DNA from: Paenibacillus spongiae
GTDB lineage: Bacteria; Bacillota; Bacilli; Paenibacillales; Paenibacillaceae
NCBI RefSeq assembly: GCF_024734895.1
Contig: NZ_CP091430.1
Location: forward strand, 850,501 to 914,500
Length of the DNA stretch: 64,000 nucleotides
Reading direction: 5' to 3'
Below, in pieces: positions 17,628 through 27,670 of the stretch; position 1 is the stretch's first letter; each line of letters starts with the position of its first letter. A model generated the notes under the pieces. The model saw nothing but the letters and a program-made list of their open reading frames with translations, made no database searches and was not told the origin of the DNA. Position numbers and translations under genes: made by a program.

Positions 17628-19486
17628 GCGAGAGGAATAGCTCGCCCAACATGTTCCGGCCAGGCGGAGGAATGGGCGGGATGCGAAGATTCGGAACCGG
17701 CGAGAAGGTGAAGCCAGCCAGCATATACGGCATGTTCGTGCGTATCTACGCGCATGTCAGGCAGGATTGGAAGTCGTTGGCCGCCGCTGTCCTATGCCTG
17801 ATTGCCATATCGCTGCTGCAATTTGCCATTCCCCAATTAACCAGGATCACGATCGACCACATCATTCCAGCTCGTGCCTTCGACCGTTTGTTCCTCGTAT
17901 GCATCGGCGTTCTCGGCGCGGCTGCCATGCTCGGTATCCTCGGCTATATAAGCACCTCGCTTATTGCCACGATCGGACAGAAGGTGCTTTATAAGCTCCG
18001 CAATGACTTGTATCGCCATATGCAAAGCCTGGACGTTTCCTTCTTCGACAGCAATCGCACGGGAGACTTGATGTCCCGGGTGACGAACGACGTTAATATC
18101 CTTCAGCAAATGATTTCCTCCAGCATGATGCAACTGATAACCGATGTATTCACCTTTACCGGAATCGCGCTATATATGTTGTGGATCGATTGGCGGCTGA
18201 CGCTGCTGCTGCTCGCCACCTTCCCGTTCATGATCCTCACCACGAAGCTGTTCGGCAAGCGGATGCGCGCTTCCTTCCGTACGGTGCAGGAATCGGTTGC
18301 GGATGTGAGCGACCATCTGCAGAACGCATTGACCGGCATCCGTCTGATCAAATCGTTCACGGCCGAGGACTACGAGTCCGAGCGGTTCTCCGCCCGTACG
18401 CTGAAGAATAGGGATGCGAATATCCGGGTTGTCCGCCTGCGGGCAGCATATGAACCGATAATCGATTTTCTTAACTTCGCGGGTCTTGCGATCGTGCTCG
18501 TATTCGGCGCATGGCTCGCGATGAAAGGGCAGATGACGGTAGGGACCATCGTGGCCTTCATTGCTTATCTGCGGCTGCTGCAAAATCCGATTCGCCACTT
18601 CAGCCGGATCATCAATACGATTCAGCAGGCGGCCGCCGGCTATGAGCGCGTCATGGACATTATGAACACGAAAGCGGAGATCGTGGAGAAGCAAGATGCG
18701 CGTTCCCTGCCGCCGGCGGAAGGACGGATCGTTTTCCGTCAGGTGGATTTCGCATATAACAGCGATACGCCCGTGCTGTCGAAGTTTGATCTGGAGCTTG
18801 CGGAGGGCAAGATCACGGCGCTTGTCGGCTCCTCCGGTTCCGGCAAAACGACAATTGCGCATCTGATCGCAAGGTTCTACGATCCGCAAGGCGGCGCGAT
18901 TACGATCGACGGATACGATTTGAAGGACGTTACTCTCTCCTCCCTGAGAGAGCAAATCGGCATCGTCTCGCAGGATATCGTCTTATTCAATGGGTCCATC
19001 ATCGAGAACATCCGGTACGGCAGCATCCAGGCGACGGATGAGGAGGTGCGTGCCGCCGCCAAAGCCGCGAACGCCAGCGGGTTCATTGAAACATTCGCGC
19101 AGGGGTATGAGACGCAGATCGGCGAGCGCGGCGTGAAGCTGTCGGGCGGGCAGAAGCAGCGAATCTCGATTGCCAGAGCCATTCTGAAGAATCCGCGCAT
19201 CATCATTCTCGACGAAGCGACGGCCTCTCTCGATACCGAATCGGAGCATCATATTCAGGAGGCGCTCGCCAGACTGCTGCAGGGCCGCACGTGTCTGGTC
19301 ATTGCGCACCGGCTGTCCACGATTCAGCAGGCGGATCGCATTTACGTGCTGGAAGCTGGGCAGATCGTCGAATATGGCACGCACGACGAGCTGCTCCTTC
19401 AGGCGGGGCGTTATAGCCAGTTGTACGAACTTCAGTTCCCGCAATCGGAACGCGGAAGGGAAACGACAATCACGCGCAATAACTAG
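17624..19486 (+). CDS. ABC exporter, fused membrane and ATPase domains (multidrug/lipid type)
   Basis: A 620-residue half-transporter. The N-terminal ~45 residues are cytoplasmic and glycine-rich, followed by a six-helix type-1 exporter domain (about 50-340). The ATPase has Walker A GSSGSGKTT near residue 407, signature LSGGQKQRI, Walker B IIILDEATASLDTES and an H-loop in IAHRLSTI. It is expected to work as a homodimer exporting drugs or lipids. Being coupled to a PadR repressor points to a drug- or peptide-inducible efflux pump. Confidence 0.9.
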   Translation: MSERNSSPNMFRPGGGMGGMRRFGTGEKVKPASIYGMFVRIYAHVRQDWKSLAAAVLCLIAISLLQFAIPQLTRITIDHIIPARAFDRLFLVCIGVLGAAAMLGILGYISTSLIATIGQKVLYKLRNDLYRHMQSLDVSFFDSNRTGDLMSRVTNDVNILQQMISSSMMQLITDVFTFTGIALYMLWIDWRLTLLLLATFPFMILTTKLFGKRMRASFRTVQESVADVSDHLQNALTGIRLIKSFTAEDYESERFSARTLKNRDANIRVVRLRAAYEPIIDFLNFAGLAIVLVFGAWLAMKGQMTVGTIVAFIAYLRLLQNPIRHFSRIINTIQQAAAGYERVMDIMNTKAEIVEKQDARSLPPAEGRIVFRQVDFAYNSDTPVLSKFDLELAEGKITALVGSSGSGKTTIAHLIARFYDPQGGAITIDGYDLKDVTLSSLREQIGIVSQDIVLFNGSIIENIRYGSIQATDEEVRAAAKAANASGFIETFAQGYETQIGERGVKLSGGQKQRISIARAILKNPRIIILDEATASLDTESEHHIQEALARLLQGRTCLVIAHRLSTIQQADRIYVLEAGQIVEYGTHDELLLQAGRYSQLYELQFPQSERGRETTITRNN

Positions 19487-19545
19487 CTTTACGCGTCATG
19501 GCGAAGAGGTGCGGGGGATAATAGCGGGAAGAAATCATCCATAGA

Positions 19546-19574
19546 AACGTCGGAGCTTCATCCGACGTTTTTTT
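19546..19574 (+). terminator. Terminator after the PadR-ABC unit
   Basis: A nine-pair stem AACGTCGGA / TCCGACGTT (19546-19554 and 19561-19569) with loop GCTTCA is followed by TTTTT. The remaining bases of the 19487-19847 gap hold no gene I can support. Confidence 0.9.
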
Positions 19575-19847
19575 CGTGTTTTTCACCGCGAGAAAGGTCA
19601 AGAGGGCGTCCTCGGAAAATGTTGAAAACACGATTGTATTCATTCAGACGCTGAAGGAATACAATTATGGCAAGGCCGATTATCGGCGTGTTCATGGTCC
19701 AGCTCAAGCCCGAAAACGCATTGCGACGACGCGAAGCCTGCCTCATTGCCGCCCCTTCCCAGCTGTTGTAAAGTAAACCCATAACCTGTTGTGATGGACC
19801 ATATATTATAAATAATGGAGCCAGGTGAAGGGGGAAGGTGTTTGTTC

Positions 19848-22151
19848 ATGAAACCGAAGGTTTCCCAGACGTTCAGGAGATTTCTATTCTCGTATCTCGT
19901 GATCCTGATCATTCCGAATATAGCGGGCTATATGACCTATCGGACTTCGATTGACGCCGCGGAGAGGAACTCGATTGACACGAGCCTGCTGCTGCTCAAG
20001 CAGAGCAAGGATGTCTTGGAGAGACGAATGTCCGAGGTGCAGAATTTCACCCGGCAGCTGGCCATCAATCAGGATATTACGATGATTATGAATGAGAGCG
20101 TCAAGAAGAACTCCTACAATATTTATGGATTATGGAAGACCTGGCGGGATGTATCCTATTACGATAAAACGAATGATTTCCTGCAAAATTATTACATCTA
20201 CTTGAATAATTACGACGTCGTGCTGACCCCCGCAACGATCTATTACCGCCCTCTCCATTATTATGAGCTGAACCATTACAGCGATTTAACGTTCGAGGAA
20301 TGGAAGAAGACCGTCATAAGTAACAGTCATCAGGACACGATCATGCCTCTGCGCCCGTATATTCGCAACAAGACGGAATCCTTTGTGATCACCTATATTC
20401 AATCCCTCCCGCTCAATAGCTTCTCCGCACCGAAGGGAACGGTGGTAGTGGTCATCGATGAGTCCAAGCTCAGCAGCATGCTGATGAGCTTCTCCAATCA
20501 ATACGGCGGTTGGGCGTATATAACGGACAAGCACGGGAAGACGCTGGCTTCCGCCGGCATTGACAATGACGAGATCGATCGGCTGGGATTGATGACCGTC
20601 CCCCCGGAGCAGGAGAGGGAGACCCGGGAATTCGTCGATGATACGCTGCGGATAACGATCCGCTCGGAGAGCAGCGGCTGGATCTACGCTGCCGGCATCC
20701 CGAGAGCGGCCCTGATGGAACAGGCGAACATGATCAAGCATATGACGTGGACGGTGACCGCCGCCGCGCTGGCCGTCGGTCTATTGATCTGTCTTCTTCT
20801 GGCTTACCGCAGCAGCACGCCTATCAACCGGCTGGTCCGCATCGTGCGCGAGCAGATGGGTCATGACGCCGATGCCGCTTATAACGATTATGATTTTCTG
20901 CATGGCAACATCGCCAGTCTAATACACGATAACCGCCTGCTGGAGACGGAGCTGAACCGCCAAATTCCGCTTGTTCAGGATGCCTTCATCAAACGCCTTC
21001 TAAGGGGAGAATTCCATTCGCTGCATGAAATAAGGACGGCTGCTTCACAATCCGGAACGGAATTTCAAGGCGATTGCGGTTACGTGGGCATTATACGGAT
21101 TAACGGCTACAGCGGCATGAATACGGAAGAGATCCTCAATGAGCTGCAGGCGGCCCGCCTGCTGATTAAACAAACCATCCGCACGATGGATGCCGTCTCG
21201 GCCATAACGGATCTGGATTCCGACAAAATCGCGGTCATCCGCTCATTCGCTTCCGAGCCGGGCAAGGCGGAGCGGCGGGAAGCCGAGAAGCAGATCCATG
21301 AGCTCAGGTCGATCCTTACAGCGGAATACCGCATTTCCGTTTCGATTTCCTTCGGTTCGTCTTTTCACAGCCCCTCCGATATCAGCCGGTCGTTCGAGGA
21401 GGCAAGGAGGGCGATGGAGCATGCGGCTGCGGCTAGCAGCGACGGACAACCCATCTGGTATGAAGAGATATGGAAAGAAACCACTACTTTTTATTATCCC
21501 ATCGATCAGGAAATCCGTTTATTGAGCGCGATGAAGGCAGGGGGAATCCATGAGGCCAAGCGGATCGTCGATCAGATATTCGTACAAAACTTTGCCGAGC
21601 GGGGGTTGTCTGCGGATATGTCGCAGCAGCTCATCGGGGAATTGAAAGGAACCATCCTGAAGCTGATCGATCACAAGGCGATCCACGATTCGGGCGAAGC
21701 CGAGCTGCTCCAGAACCGGACCGTACAGCTGATGCTGTCGGAGGGCGTTGATCAGGTGCGCAGCGAGCTGGAGGACATCCTTGAACAGATCTGCGATCTG
21801 ATCGCAAGGAAGAAATCCGAGAACGAGAACGAAACGGTCGGCAAAATACGGGAAGCCGTGGAGGCGAGGTTCGGCGACGCGAATTTTACCTTGTACCAGA
21901 TTGCCGATACGCTCGGAAGGCCGGAGAAATATATATCCCAGCTGTTCAAGGAACAGACCGGAGAGCATATCTCGGACTATCTGGAGAAAATTCGCATCAA
22001 GAACGCATCGGCGCTGCTGTTCGATTCGGATTTGACGATAGACGAGATTGCCGTTCGGACGGGCTATAACAGCTCTCATTCCTTCCGCAGGGCATTCAAG
22101 CGCGTACAGGGCGTGTCGCCCAGCCTGTACCGTCAATCCGCCAGCGAATAG
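19848..22151 (+). CDS. AraC-family sensor-regulator with extracytoplasmic domain
   Basis: A 767-residue membrane-bound one-component regulator. One helix near residues 11-33 and a second near 297-318 bracket an extracytoplasmic Cache-like sensor. A linker and a ~250-residue cytoplasmic region follow. The C-terminal double helix-turn-helix lies at about 665-762 (ADTLGRPEKYISQLFKEQTG, then IDEIAVRTGYNSSHSFRRAF). ATG 19848 is preferred, with AAGGGGGAAGG upstream; the frame extends to 19815. It directly precedes LplB/LplC/LplA-type transporter genes, the usual target of such regulators in Paenibacillus, so it likely senses an extracellular sugar or its binding protein. Confidence 0.9.
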   Translation: MKPKVSQTFRRFLFSYLVILIIPNIAGYMTYRTSIDAAERNSIDTSLLLLKQSKDVLERRMSEVQNFTRQLAINQDITMIMNESVKKNSYNIYGLWKTWRDVSYYDKTNDFLQNYYIYLNNYDVVLTPATIYYRPLHYYELNHYSDLTFEEWKKTVISNSHQDTIMPLRPYIRNKTESFVITYIQSLPLNSFSAPKGTVVVVIDESKLSSMLMSFSNQYGGWAYITDKHGKTLASAGIDNDEIDRLGLMTVPPEQERETREFVDDTLRITIRSESSGWIYAAGIPRAALMEQANMIKHMTWTVTAAALAVGLLICLLLAYRSSTPINRLVRIVREQMGHDADAAYNDYDFLHGNIASLIHDNRLLETELNRQIPLVQDAFIKRLLRGEFHSLHEIRTAASQSGTEFQGDCGYVGIIRINGYSGMNTEEILNELQAARLLIKQTIRTMDAVSAITDLDSDKIAVIRSFASEPGKAERREAEKQIHELRSILTAEYRISVSISFGSSFHSPSDISRSFEEARRAMEHAAAASSDGQPIWYEEIWKETTTFYYPIDQEIRLLSAMKAGGIHEAKRIVDQIFVQNFAERGLSADMSQQLIGELKGTILKLIDHKAIHDSGEAELLQNRTVQLMLSEGVDQVRSELEDILEQICDLIARKKSENENETVGKIREAVEARFGDANFTLYQIADTLGRPEKYISQLFKEQTGEHISDYLEKIRIKNASALLFDSDLTIDEIAVRTGYNSSHSFRRAFKRVQGVSPSLYRQSASE

Positions 22152-22168
22152 CCGTACCTTGAACCCTC

Positions 22169-22195
22169 GCCCGACCCTTGCCGGTCGGGCTTCTT
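22169..22195 (+). terminator. Probable terminator after the AraC-type gene
   Basis: GCCCGACC / GGTCGGGC (22169-22176 and 22183-22190) form an eight-pair stem with loop CTTGCC, followed by the short TTCTT tract. The weak T tract may allow read-through. Confidence 0.5.
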
Positions 22196-22341
22196 GACGC
22201 TGCGTACCTTGGCGGATTCAGGGTACATCCCGTCATTGTACCCCGATTCCCCAAGTGTACCTTTACGCAGGAACGCCGCTCCCGGTAGTATCTAGCTAGC
22301 TGAAGAAAGCGCTATCAAATAGCGGCAGAAGGAGTGTATTT

Positions 22342-23310
22342 ATGGAAACGGTCAGAGCCGTGCAGCCTTCCCGGAAATCCGCCTCCTCAAGAGGGGCGAG
22401 GATTCGGGCTGACGCCAGAAGAAGCTTGAGGAAACATTGGCGGTTTTACCTGCTCATCATCCCCCCTGTACTCTTCTTTATCCTGTTTAAGTACGTCCCC
22501 ATGCTCAATGCCGTGATTGCCTTCAAGGATTACAACATTATTAAGGGCGTGTGGGGCAGTCCCTGGGCTGGGTTCAAGCATTTCAGGCTGTTCTTCGACA
22601 ATCCGGTCTTCTGGGTGCTGATCAAGAACACGCTGATTATCAGCCTCTATCATCTGGTTGTCGCTTTCCCCATTCCCATTCTGCTGGCGATTGGGCTGAA
22701 TGAGGTCCGCAGCGGTTTCTTCAGGCGTACCGTGCAGCTGGTCACGTATGCGCCTTATTTTATATCGACGGTGGTCATGGTCTCCATCATCATGCTTCTG
22801 ATGTCCCCGAGGCTCGGCATTATTAACATTGCCATGCAGCACCTCGGCATGGAGACGGTTAATTTTCTTGGGGATCCGGGAATTTTCCGCTCCGTGTATG
22901 TATGGTCGGATGTATGGCAGACGACCGGATATTCCGCTGTTATCTATTTGGCCGCACTGGCCGGCGTGGATCCTGCTCTCTATGAGGCCGCCCGGGTGGA
23001 CGGCGCGTCCAGAATGCAGAAGATCCTTCATGTTGATATTCCCGGGCTGCTGCCGGCAGCCGTTATTATTCTGATTCTGTCCGTAGGCAATATTATGGCG
23101 ATCGGCTTCGAGAAAATCTACTTGCTGCAAAATCCGCTCAACACCGGCACCTCTGAGATCATTGCCACCTACGTATACAAAATCGGACTGCTTAACGCCA
23201 ACTTCAGCTTCGCCACCGCGGTCGGATTATTTAATTCCGTGATCAATCTCATTCTGCTTGTGCTGGTCAATGCGCTGGCACGAAGAATATCCAATAACAG
23301 TCTCTGGTAG
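22342..23310 (+). CDS. Sugar ABC transporter permease (LplB-type, CUT1)
   Basis: A 322-residue inner-membrane permease with six helices beginning YLLIIPPVLFFILFKYVPM. The EAA loop that contacts the ATPase reads YEAARVDGASRMQKILHVDIPGL. It pairs with the permease at 23326 and the binding protein at 24326. No ATPase gene is present locally, as is common for this CUT1 subgroup, which relies on a shared MsmX-type ATPase (established for Bacillus; inference here). Confidence 0.92.
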   Translation: METVRAVQPSRKSASSRGARIRADARRSLRKHWRFYLLIIPPVLFFILFKYVPMLNAVIAFKDYNIIKGVWGSPWAGFKHFRLFFDNPVFWVLIKNTLIISLYHLVVAFPIPILLAIGLNEVRSGFFRRTVQLVTYAPYFISTVVMVSIIMLLMSPRLGIINIAMQHLGMETVNFLGDPGIFRSVYVWSDVWQTTGYSAVIYLAALAGVDPALYEAARVDGASRMQKILHVDIPGLLPAAVIILILSVGNIMAIGFEKIYLLQNPLNTGTSEIIATYVYKIGLLNANFSFATAVGLFNSVINLILLVLVNALARRISNNSLW

Positions 23311-23325
23311 AGAGGAGTGTCTGCT

Positions 23326-24228
23326 ATGCAGACCAGTCGAACCCGCATCCGCATCCGGGAGTCTTTCGGAGACCGGCTCTTCCTGACGGTCGTGTATATT
23401 CTGCTGACGGCGGTCCTGCTCATCGTGCTGTATCCGCTTGTTTATATCTTCAGCTCATCGCTCAGCAGTCCGGCAGCGGTATCATCCGGGCGGGTGTGGC
23501 TGCTTCCGATCGATTTCTCGCTGGTCGGCTACAAGGCCGTTCTGAACAACGCCCAGGTGCTCACGGGTTATGGGAATTCCTTGTTCTATGTCATAGCCGG
23601 GACGCTCATCAGCGTGACGCTGACCGTTATTCTGGCTTATCCCCTGTCGCGCAGATCGTTCTTCGGCCGCAATGCACTGATGATCTTCATTGTGTTTACG
23701 ATGCTATTCTCCGGCGGCCTGATCCCCATGTACCTGGTGGTCAAGCAGCTCGGCATGATCGATACCCGCTGGGCGCTCCTGATTCCGCAGGCCATCTGGG
23801 TGTGGCAGGTCATTATCACCCGGACCTTCTTCCAGGTGAACATCCCCGACGAACTGGTAGAAGCCAGCGAGATGGACGGCTGCAGCGATCTAAGGTTCTT
23901 ATGGAGCATTGTCGTCCCGTTGTCCAAGCCCATCATTGCCGTGCTTGTGCTGATGTACGCCGTGGGCCAGTGGAACGCTTATTTCGATGCCCTGATTTAT
24001 TTGAAGTCGCAAGCGCTTCATCCGCTGCAGCTGGTGCTGCGCAACATTCTGATTCTGAATACCGCTACCGGCAATATGGAAGCTTCGGAGATGGTCAAGC
24101 GCCAGCAGATGGCGGATCTCATGAAATATTCACTGATTGTCGTAGCCAGCTTGCCTGTACTCATCATCTATCCGTTCGTTCAGCGTTATTTCGTTCAAGG
24201 AATGCTAATCGGTTCGGTCAAAGGCTAG
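23326..24228 (+). CDS. Sugar ABC transporter permease (LplC-type, CUT1)
   Basis: A 300-residue permease with six helices (LTVVYILLTAVLLIVLYPLVYIF first). The EAA loop is in VEASEMDGCSDLRFLWSIVVPLSKP. ATG 23326 is chosen because AGAGGAG (23311-23317) is 8 bases upstream, whereas GTG 23317 would overlap it. The C-terminal VKRQQMADLMKYSLIVVASLPVLIIYPFVQRYFVQGMLIGSVKG-type ending is characteristic of LplC-like proteins. Confidence 0.92.
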   Translation: MQTSRTRIRIRESFGDRLFLTVVYILLTAVLLIVLYPLVYIFSSSLSSPAAVSSGRVWLLPIDFSLVGYKAVLNNAQVLTGYGNSLFYVIAGTLISVTLTVILAYPLSRRSFFGRNALMIFIVFTMLFSGGLIPMYLVVKQLGMIDTRWALLIPQAIWVWQVIITRTFFQVNIPDELVEASEMDGCSDLRFLWSIVVPLSKPIIAVLVLMYAVGQWNAYFDALIYLKSQALHPLQLVLRNILILNTATGNMEASEMVKRQQMADLMKYSLIVVASLPVLIIYPFVQRYFVQGMLIGSVKG

Positions 24229-24325
24229 GGCAGCAATCAGGCGTCGATGGCGTGGACCTTGAGAGGGGGAGTCCATATGTAACTGTGAGGGGGCCAATAG
24301 GATCATACAAACGGGAGGGATTAGA

Positions 24326-26020
24326 TTGAAAAAGACGATGACGTTATTCGTGTCGCTCGTGCTTGTTTTCTCGCTGGTGCTGGCCGCTTGCTCCAAGGAT
24401 GATGGCGGTGGTACAACCACCACCACTAAAGATAATGGCGGCAATACGGGCGGCAAGGCAGCAGAAGGCAATACCGGCAGCGGCAGCACGGCGGCTCCGG
24501 TGAAAATCTCCATCTTTGCCCAACAGAATGCGGATACGGATTTTACAACGAATAGCTTTACGAAGGAAGCGGAGAAGCTGTTCAATATCCAGTTCAATTG
24601 GCAGACGATTCCGTACGATGGCGCAGCCGAGAAAAGGCAAATCTCGCTTGCCAGCGGCGACTACCCCGACCTCTACATGCTGATTCCGTGGGTGGACCGT
24701 TTCTCGCAGACCGATCTGCTCCGTTTCGCCCAGCAGGGCGTCATTCTCCCGCTTAATGATCTGATTGACAAATACGCGCCGAATATCAAAGCGGCGATGG
24801 AGAAATACCCGTATTACAAGGCGATGAATACCGCACCGGACGGCAATATTTACGGCCTGTCGCAGCTGATTGAATGCTACCATTGCTCCTTCCCGAACAA
24901 AATGTGGCTCAATACCAAATGGCTGGATAAGCTCGGCCTGCAAATGCCGACGACTACCGACGAGTTCAAAGCCGTGCTGAAAGCATTCAAAACCGACGAT
25001 CCCAATGGCAACGGCCTGGCGGATGAAGTCCCGCTCAGCGGCTCGATCGAGGATTATGGCGTGCATATTATCCCGTACTTCATGAACGGATTTATTTATA
25101 ATGACGATCGAACGTATCTGCTGCTGAATAACGATAAAGTGGACATTGCGGCGAACAAGCCGGAATGGAAGGACGGCCTTGCTTTCGTCAAATCGATGTA
25201 TGATGAGGGGCTGATCGATCCGGGCGCCTTCACGCAGAACGCCGAAGCCCTGAAGAAAATCGGCGATAATGCGGAAGCACAGATCCTTGGCGCGGGCGTG
25301 GGCATGCATCCGGCTATTTTCGTCTCTACGGGCGATGATGCTCCCTTTGGGGCCGATTATAATCCGGTCGCTCCGCTGCAGGGCCCCAAAGCTTCCTATG
25401 CCACCTACAACTATCCGAGCGACCCGGGCGCAACCTTCGTGCTGACGAACAAAGCGAGCGAAGAGGTCCAGATCGCCGCGATCAAATTAGTCGATTATAT
25501 GATGACGCCGGAAGGGAATGTTCGCTCCAACTTTGGGGAAGAGGGGCTGGATTGGAGAAAGCCAACAGAAGGGGAAAACGCGTTAAATGACGCTGTTGAA
25601 CCTTTCCTCACGACCATTCCGGGGAAGAAGGATGAGAAGCCTCATAATTCCAGCTGGGGCGCGATGGCCCAATACTACAATCCCAAGGAGTATCGGGACA
25701 GCTGGGTAGCCGCCGATGATATCTATTCTTCCGCAGGCTACGAGCGCAGACTGCAGAAGGCAACGCAGCTGTATGACGGCAAGCAGCCGGAGAGCGTGTT
25801 CCCGCACTGGGCCATATGGATCGATCCGGCTACCGCGGATGAAGCGGCCATGATGAGGACGAACATCAAGGACTACATCGATCAGAATGCCCTGCAATTC
25901 GTTACGGGAGCCAAGGACCTCGATAAGGACTGGGATGCTTACGTCAAAGGCTTGGAAAATCTGAACCTGAAGCGCTACCTGGAAATCATGCAGACGGCGT
26001 ATGACGGCACCAAGCAATAA
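24326..26020 (+). CDS. Extracellular sugar-binding lipoprotein of the ABC importer
   Basis: A 564-residue solute-binding protein of the large LplA-like type. The TTG start is preceded by GGGAGGG. A lipoprotein signal ends at LVLAAC, with Cys22 as the lipidated residue, followed by a low-complexity Gly/Thr linker (about 27-55). The mature part has the family pattern: FNIQFNWQTIPYDGAAEKRQISLASGDYPD-type segment, an EF-hand-like DPNGNGLADEVPLSG loop, and the late TPEGNVRSNFGEEGLDW region. It delivers an oligosaccharide or glycoside to the two permeases; the sugar is not identifiable. Confidence 0.92.
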   Translation: MKKTMTLFVSLVLVFSLVLAACSKDDGGGTTTTTKDNGGNTGGKAAEGNTGSGSTAAPVKISIFAQQNADTDFTTNSFTKEAEKLFNIQFNWQTIPYDGAAEKRQISLASGDYPDLYMLIPWVDRFSQTDLLRFAQQGVILPLNDLIDKYAPNIKAAMEKYPYYKAMNTAPDGNIYGLSQLIECYHCSFPNKMWLNTKWLDKLGLQMPTTTDEFKAVLKAFKTDDPNGNGLADEVPLSGSIEDYGVHIIPYFMNGFIYNDDRTYLLLNNDKVDIAANKPEWKDGLAFVKSMYDEGLIDPGAFTQNAEALKKIGDNAEAQILGAGVGMHPAIFVSTGDDAPFGADYNPVAPLQGPKASYATYNYPSDPGATFVLTNKASEEVQIAAIKLVDYMMTPEGNVRSNFGEEGLDWRKPTEGENALNDAVEPFLTTIPGKKDEKPHNSSWGAMAQYYNPKEYRDSWVAADDIYSSAGYERRLQKATQLYDGKQPESVFPHWAIWIDPATADEAAMMRTNIKDYIDQNALQFVTGAKDLDKDWDAYVKGLENLNLKRYLEIMQTAYDGTKQ

Positions 26021-26100
26021 GGCGGCGGGAAGAGGAATCGGGGGCAGAGGCAGAGGGCTGTCCCCTGAGGGATGCGATAGCGGGGATATTGAAATACAAG

Positions 26101-26128
26101 GACTCTCGCAGAAGCTGCGAGAGTTCTT
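26101..26128 (+). terminator. Hairpin after the importer operon
   Basis: The stem ACTCTCGCAG / CTGCGAGAGT (26102-26111 and 26115-26124) has an AAG loop and is followed by TCTTGTTC. It is a strong stem with a weak T tract. Confidence 0.5.
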
Positions 26129-26220
26129 GTTCGGTCGAAGATTAGGTGAGCTGACGCCGGAGTTCCAGTGCTCGTCTCTCCAGCTGGTCTAGGTAACATA
26201 ACCTATTAATATGATCATAA

Positions 26221-26262
26221 AGAGTTCCATGCAACATGGTTTATGCATGGAACTCTTCTGTT
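26221..26262 (+). terminator. Long perfect hairpin, probable terminator
   Basis: AGAGTTCCATGCA / TGCATGGAACTCT (26221-26233 and 26244-26256) is a 13-pair perfect stem with a 10-base loop, followed by TCTGTTT. Confidence 0.5.
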
Positions 26263-26317
26263 TAGAATCTCATAAACAGTCTTAATTATAATTGTTTAAA
26301 AGGAGAGGATGAACTGA

Positions 26318-26521
26318 ATAGTTGTTTTCTTTGTATTCTTCGGAGGCTTATTTTTATTTTTTCTTCCGAGAATCTGGTGGCTCATCACTCATGCTTGGGC
26401 TTCCAATGATGCTACAGAGCCATCAGATCTTTTTATCCTAAATACCCGAATTGGTGGAACAATATGTACTCTAATAGGTCTAACAGGTATTTTATTTAAA
26501 ATATTCGGGTGGGATAGTTAA
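26318..26521 (+). pseudogene. Small membrane protein (DUF6199-like) without a normal start codon
   Basis: The frame encodes 67 residues with two hydrophobic stretches and a central IWWLITHAWASNDATEPSD...RIGGTICTLIGLTGILFKIFGW pattern, recalling DUF6199-type small membrane proteins. AGGAGAGG (26301-26308) is well spaced for a start at 26318, but the codon there is ATA. The only in-frame ATG (26309) is followed two codons later by TGA. Either ATA is used or the gene is dead through a stop at codon 3. Confidence 0.4.
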
Positions 26522-26881
26522 CAATTAACTATGTCATTATTTAACTCCAGGTTATCTTCTATGGGCTCAGTATCTCGGGGTTAATCACCAATATTATAGG
26601 TAGACGTATAAAAGTGGCGGCGAGTGGCACGGCAAACGAATTCGTAAACAAAATCGGTTTCTATGGCAATCTGACCTCACTTGCCGGAATTAATAACTGC
26701 TCCTTGTTTCGTTCAACTATAGTGTCCCGGTAGCTTAATGACAAGGGAGTATTTTCCGTAGGACTTCCCGGCTGCCTTCATATGTCTTTCCTGAGCTATC
26801 GTTCCCAGTTAGAGTAATGTTGTATGTGACTAATGCTGTTACCGATCAGGAAACATTCCAATACGTCTTAGCAACAAGATA
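26522..26881. other. Gap with no supportable gene
   Basis: The 360 bases between the small membrane protein frame and the nucleotidyltransferase stop codon contain short open stretches on the + strand, but no start/RBS pair and no family I recognise. It may be decayed DNA. Confidence 0.3.
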
Positions 26882-27670
26882 TCATTTGCGCACGCTATCG
26901 TATACCGAATCGAGATATGCTATCGCGGCTTGCTCAGCTTCTTCCTTACGTATCAGTCCTTCGGTATCTTGACGCAATCTTCTATAAATCTCTATAGAGA
27001 CCTTCAGCGCATGGTAACAGCTTGAGGCGTTGTGGAGCGGAAGCGTCTCTCTAAGCTCTTCCATTTCGTGAGCGGCATATTGCTCCAGCCTACGTACTCC
27101 AGACGGAATATGCCCGATATTCATAAGAATTAGGGGCCCAAGCACGACACTTCGTATATAAGAGAGCAAATCAATGAACTCGAATAATTCGCCTCTGCCT
27201 AACTTCGTTGCTCCATAATGCACCCATACCCAGAATCGATCCTCCATCCATTGAGGAGTAGGAGTAGGGTACGAAGGTGATGTCTCGTTGATGATTGGAC
27301 GTAGCGAATTGTCGCGATCCCAAAGCACGAGCGGATTCTCGACTCGTACTGCCAGCTCCGATGAGGAGATGAACTTCAAGTCGACATGGAGCGGCTGAGG
27401 TCCATACAGACAGATTACCAACCGAGGTTCACCGACATGCTCGCCGGTGAAGGCCGACAGCAGGCTGCCAAACGAATTGGCGATTCGAATGCGTTGCTCC
27501 ATTATCTCTTCCTTGAATGCAATATCATATACAACGATCAAATCTAGATCGCTGTATGCATCCACGGTCCCGCGAATGACGGAACCACCGACAAGTAGCC
27601 CCGTGAGGCGACTATCCTGACGGATTCTTTCCATAGCTTGATTAATGAATTGTTGGTGAATAGGTAACAT
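26882..27670 (-). CDS. Nucleotidyltransferase-domain protein
   Basis: A 262-residue protein with the Pol-beta-type nucleotidyltransferase motif LLVGGSVIRGTVDAYSDLDLIVV at about residues 26-48: GG-S followed by DxD. The later HVDLKFIS holds a possible third Asp. The helical C-terminal half resembles small-molecule adenylyltransferases, such as aminoglycoside-modifying relatives. ATG 27670 is preferred because GAGAGG lies ~11 bases upstream, while GTG 27682 would abut it. The substrate is unknown. Confidence 0.8.
   Translation of the reverse strand: MLPIHQQFINQAMERIRQDSRLTGLLVGGSVIRGTVDAYSDLDLIVVYDIAFKEEIMEQRIRIANSFGSLLSAFTGEHVGEPRLVICLYGPQPLHVDLKFISSSELAVRVENPLVLWDRDNSLRPIINETSPSYPTPTPQWMEDRFWVWVHYGATKLGRGELFEFIDLLSYIRSVVLGPLILMNIGHIPSGVRRLEQYAAHEMEELRETLPLHNASSCYHALKVSIEIYRRLRQDTEGLIRKEEAEQAAIAYLDSVYDSVRK

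Noticed and set aside
18170-18955. A 261-residue minus-strand frame inside the ABC exporter
   Set aside because: Antisense shadow with low-complexity Arg/Gln/His composition; the plus-strand gene has all ABC motifs.
22387-23130. A 247-residue minus-strand frame inside the LplB-type permease
   Set aside because: Antisense shadow of a membrane-protein gene, rich in His, Asn and Asp as expected for complemented hydrophobic codons.
24344-25309. A 321-residue minus-strand frame inside the sugar-binding lipoprotein gene
   Set aside because: Antisense shadow of a confidently assigned gene, with no start signal or recognisable fold.
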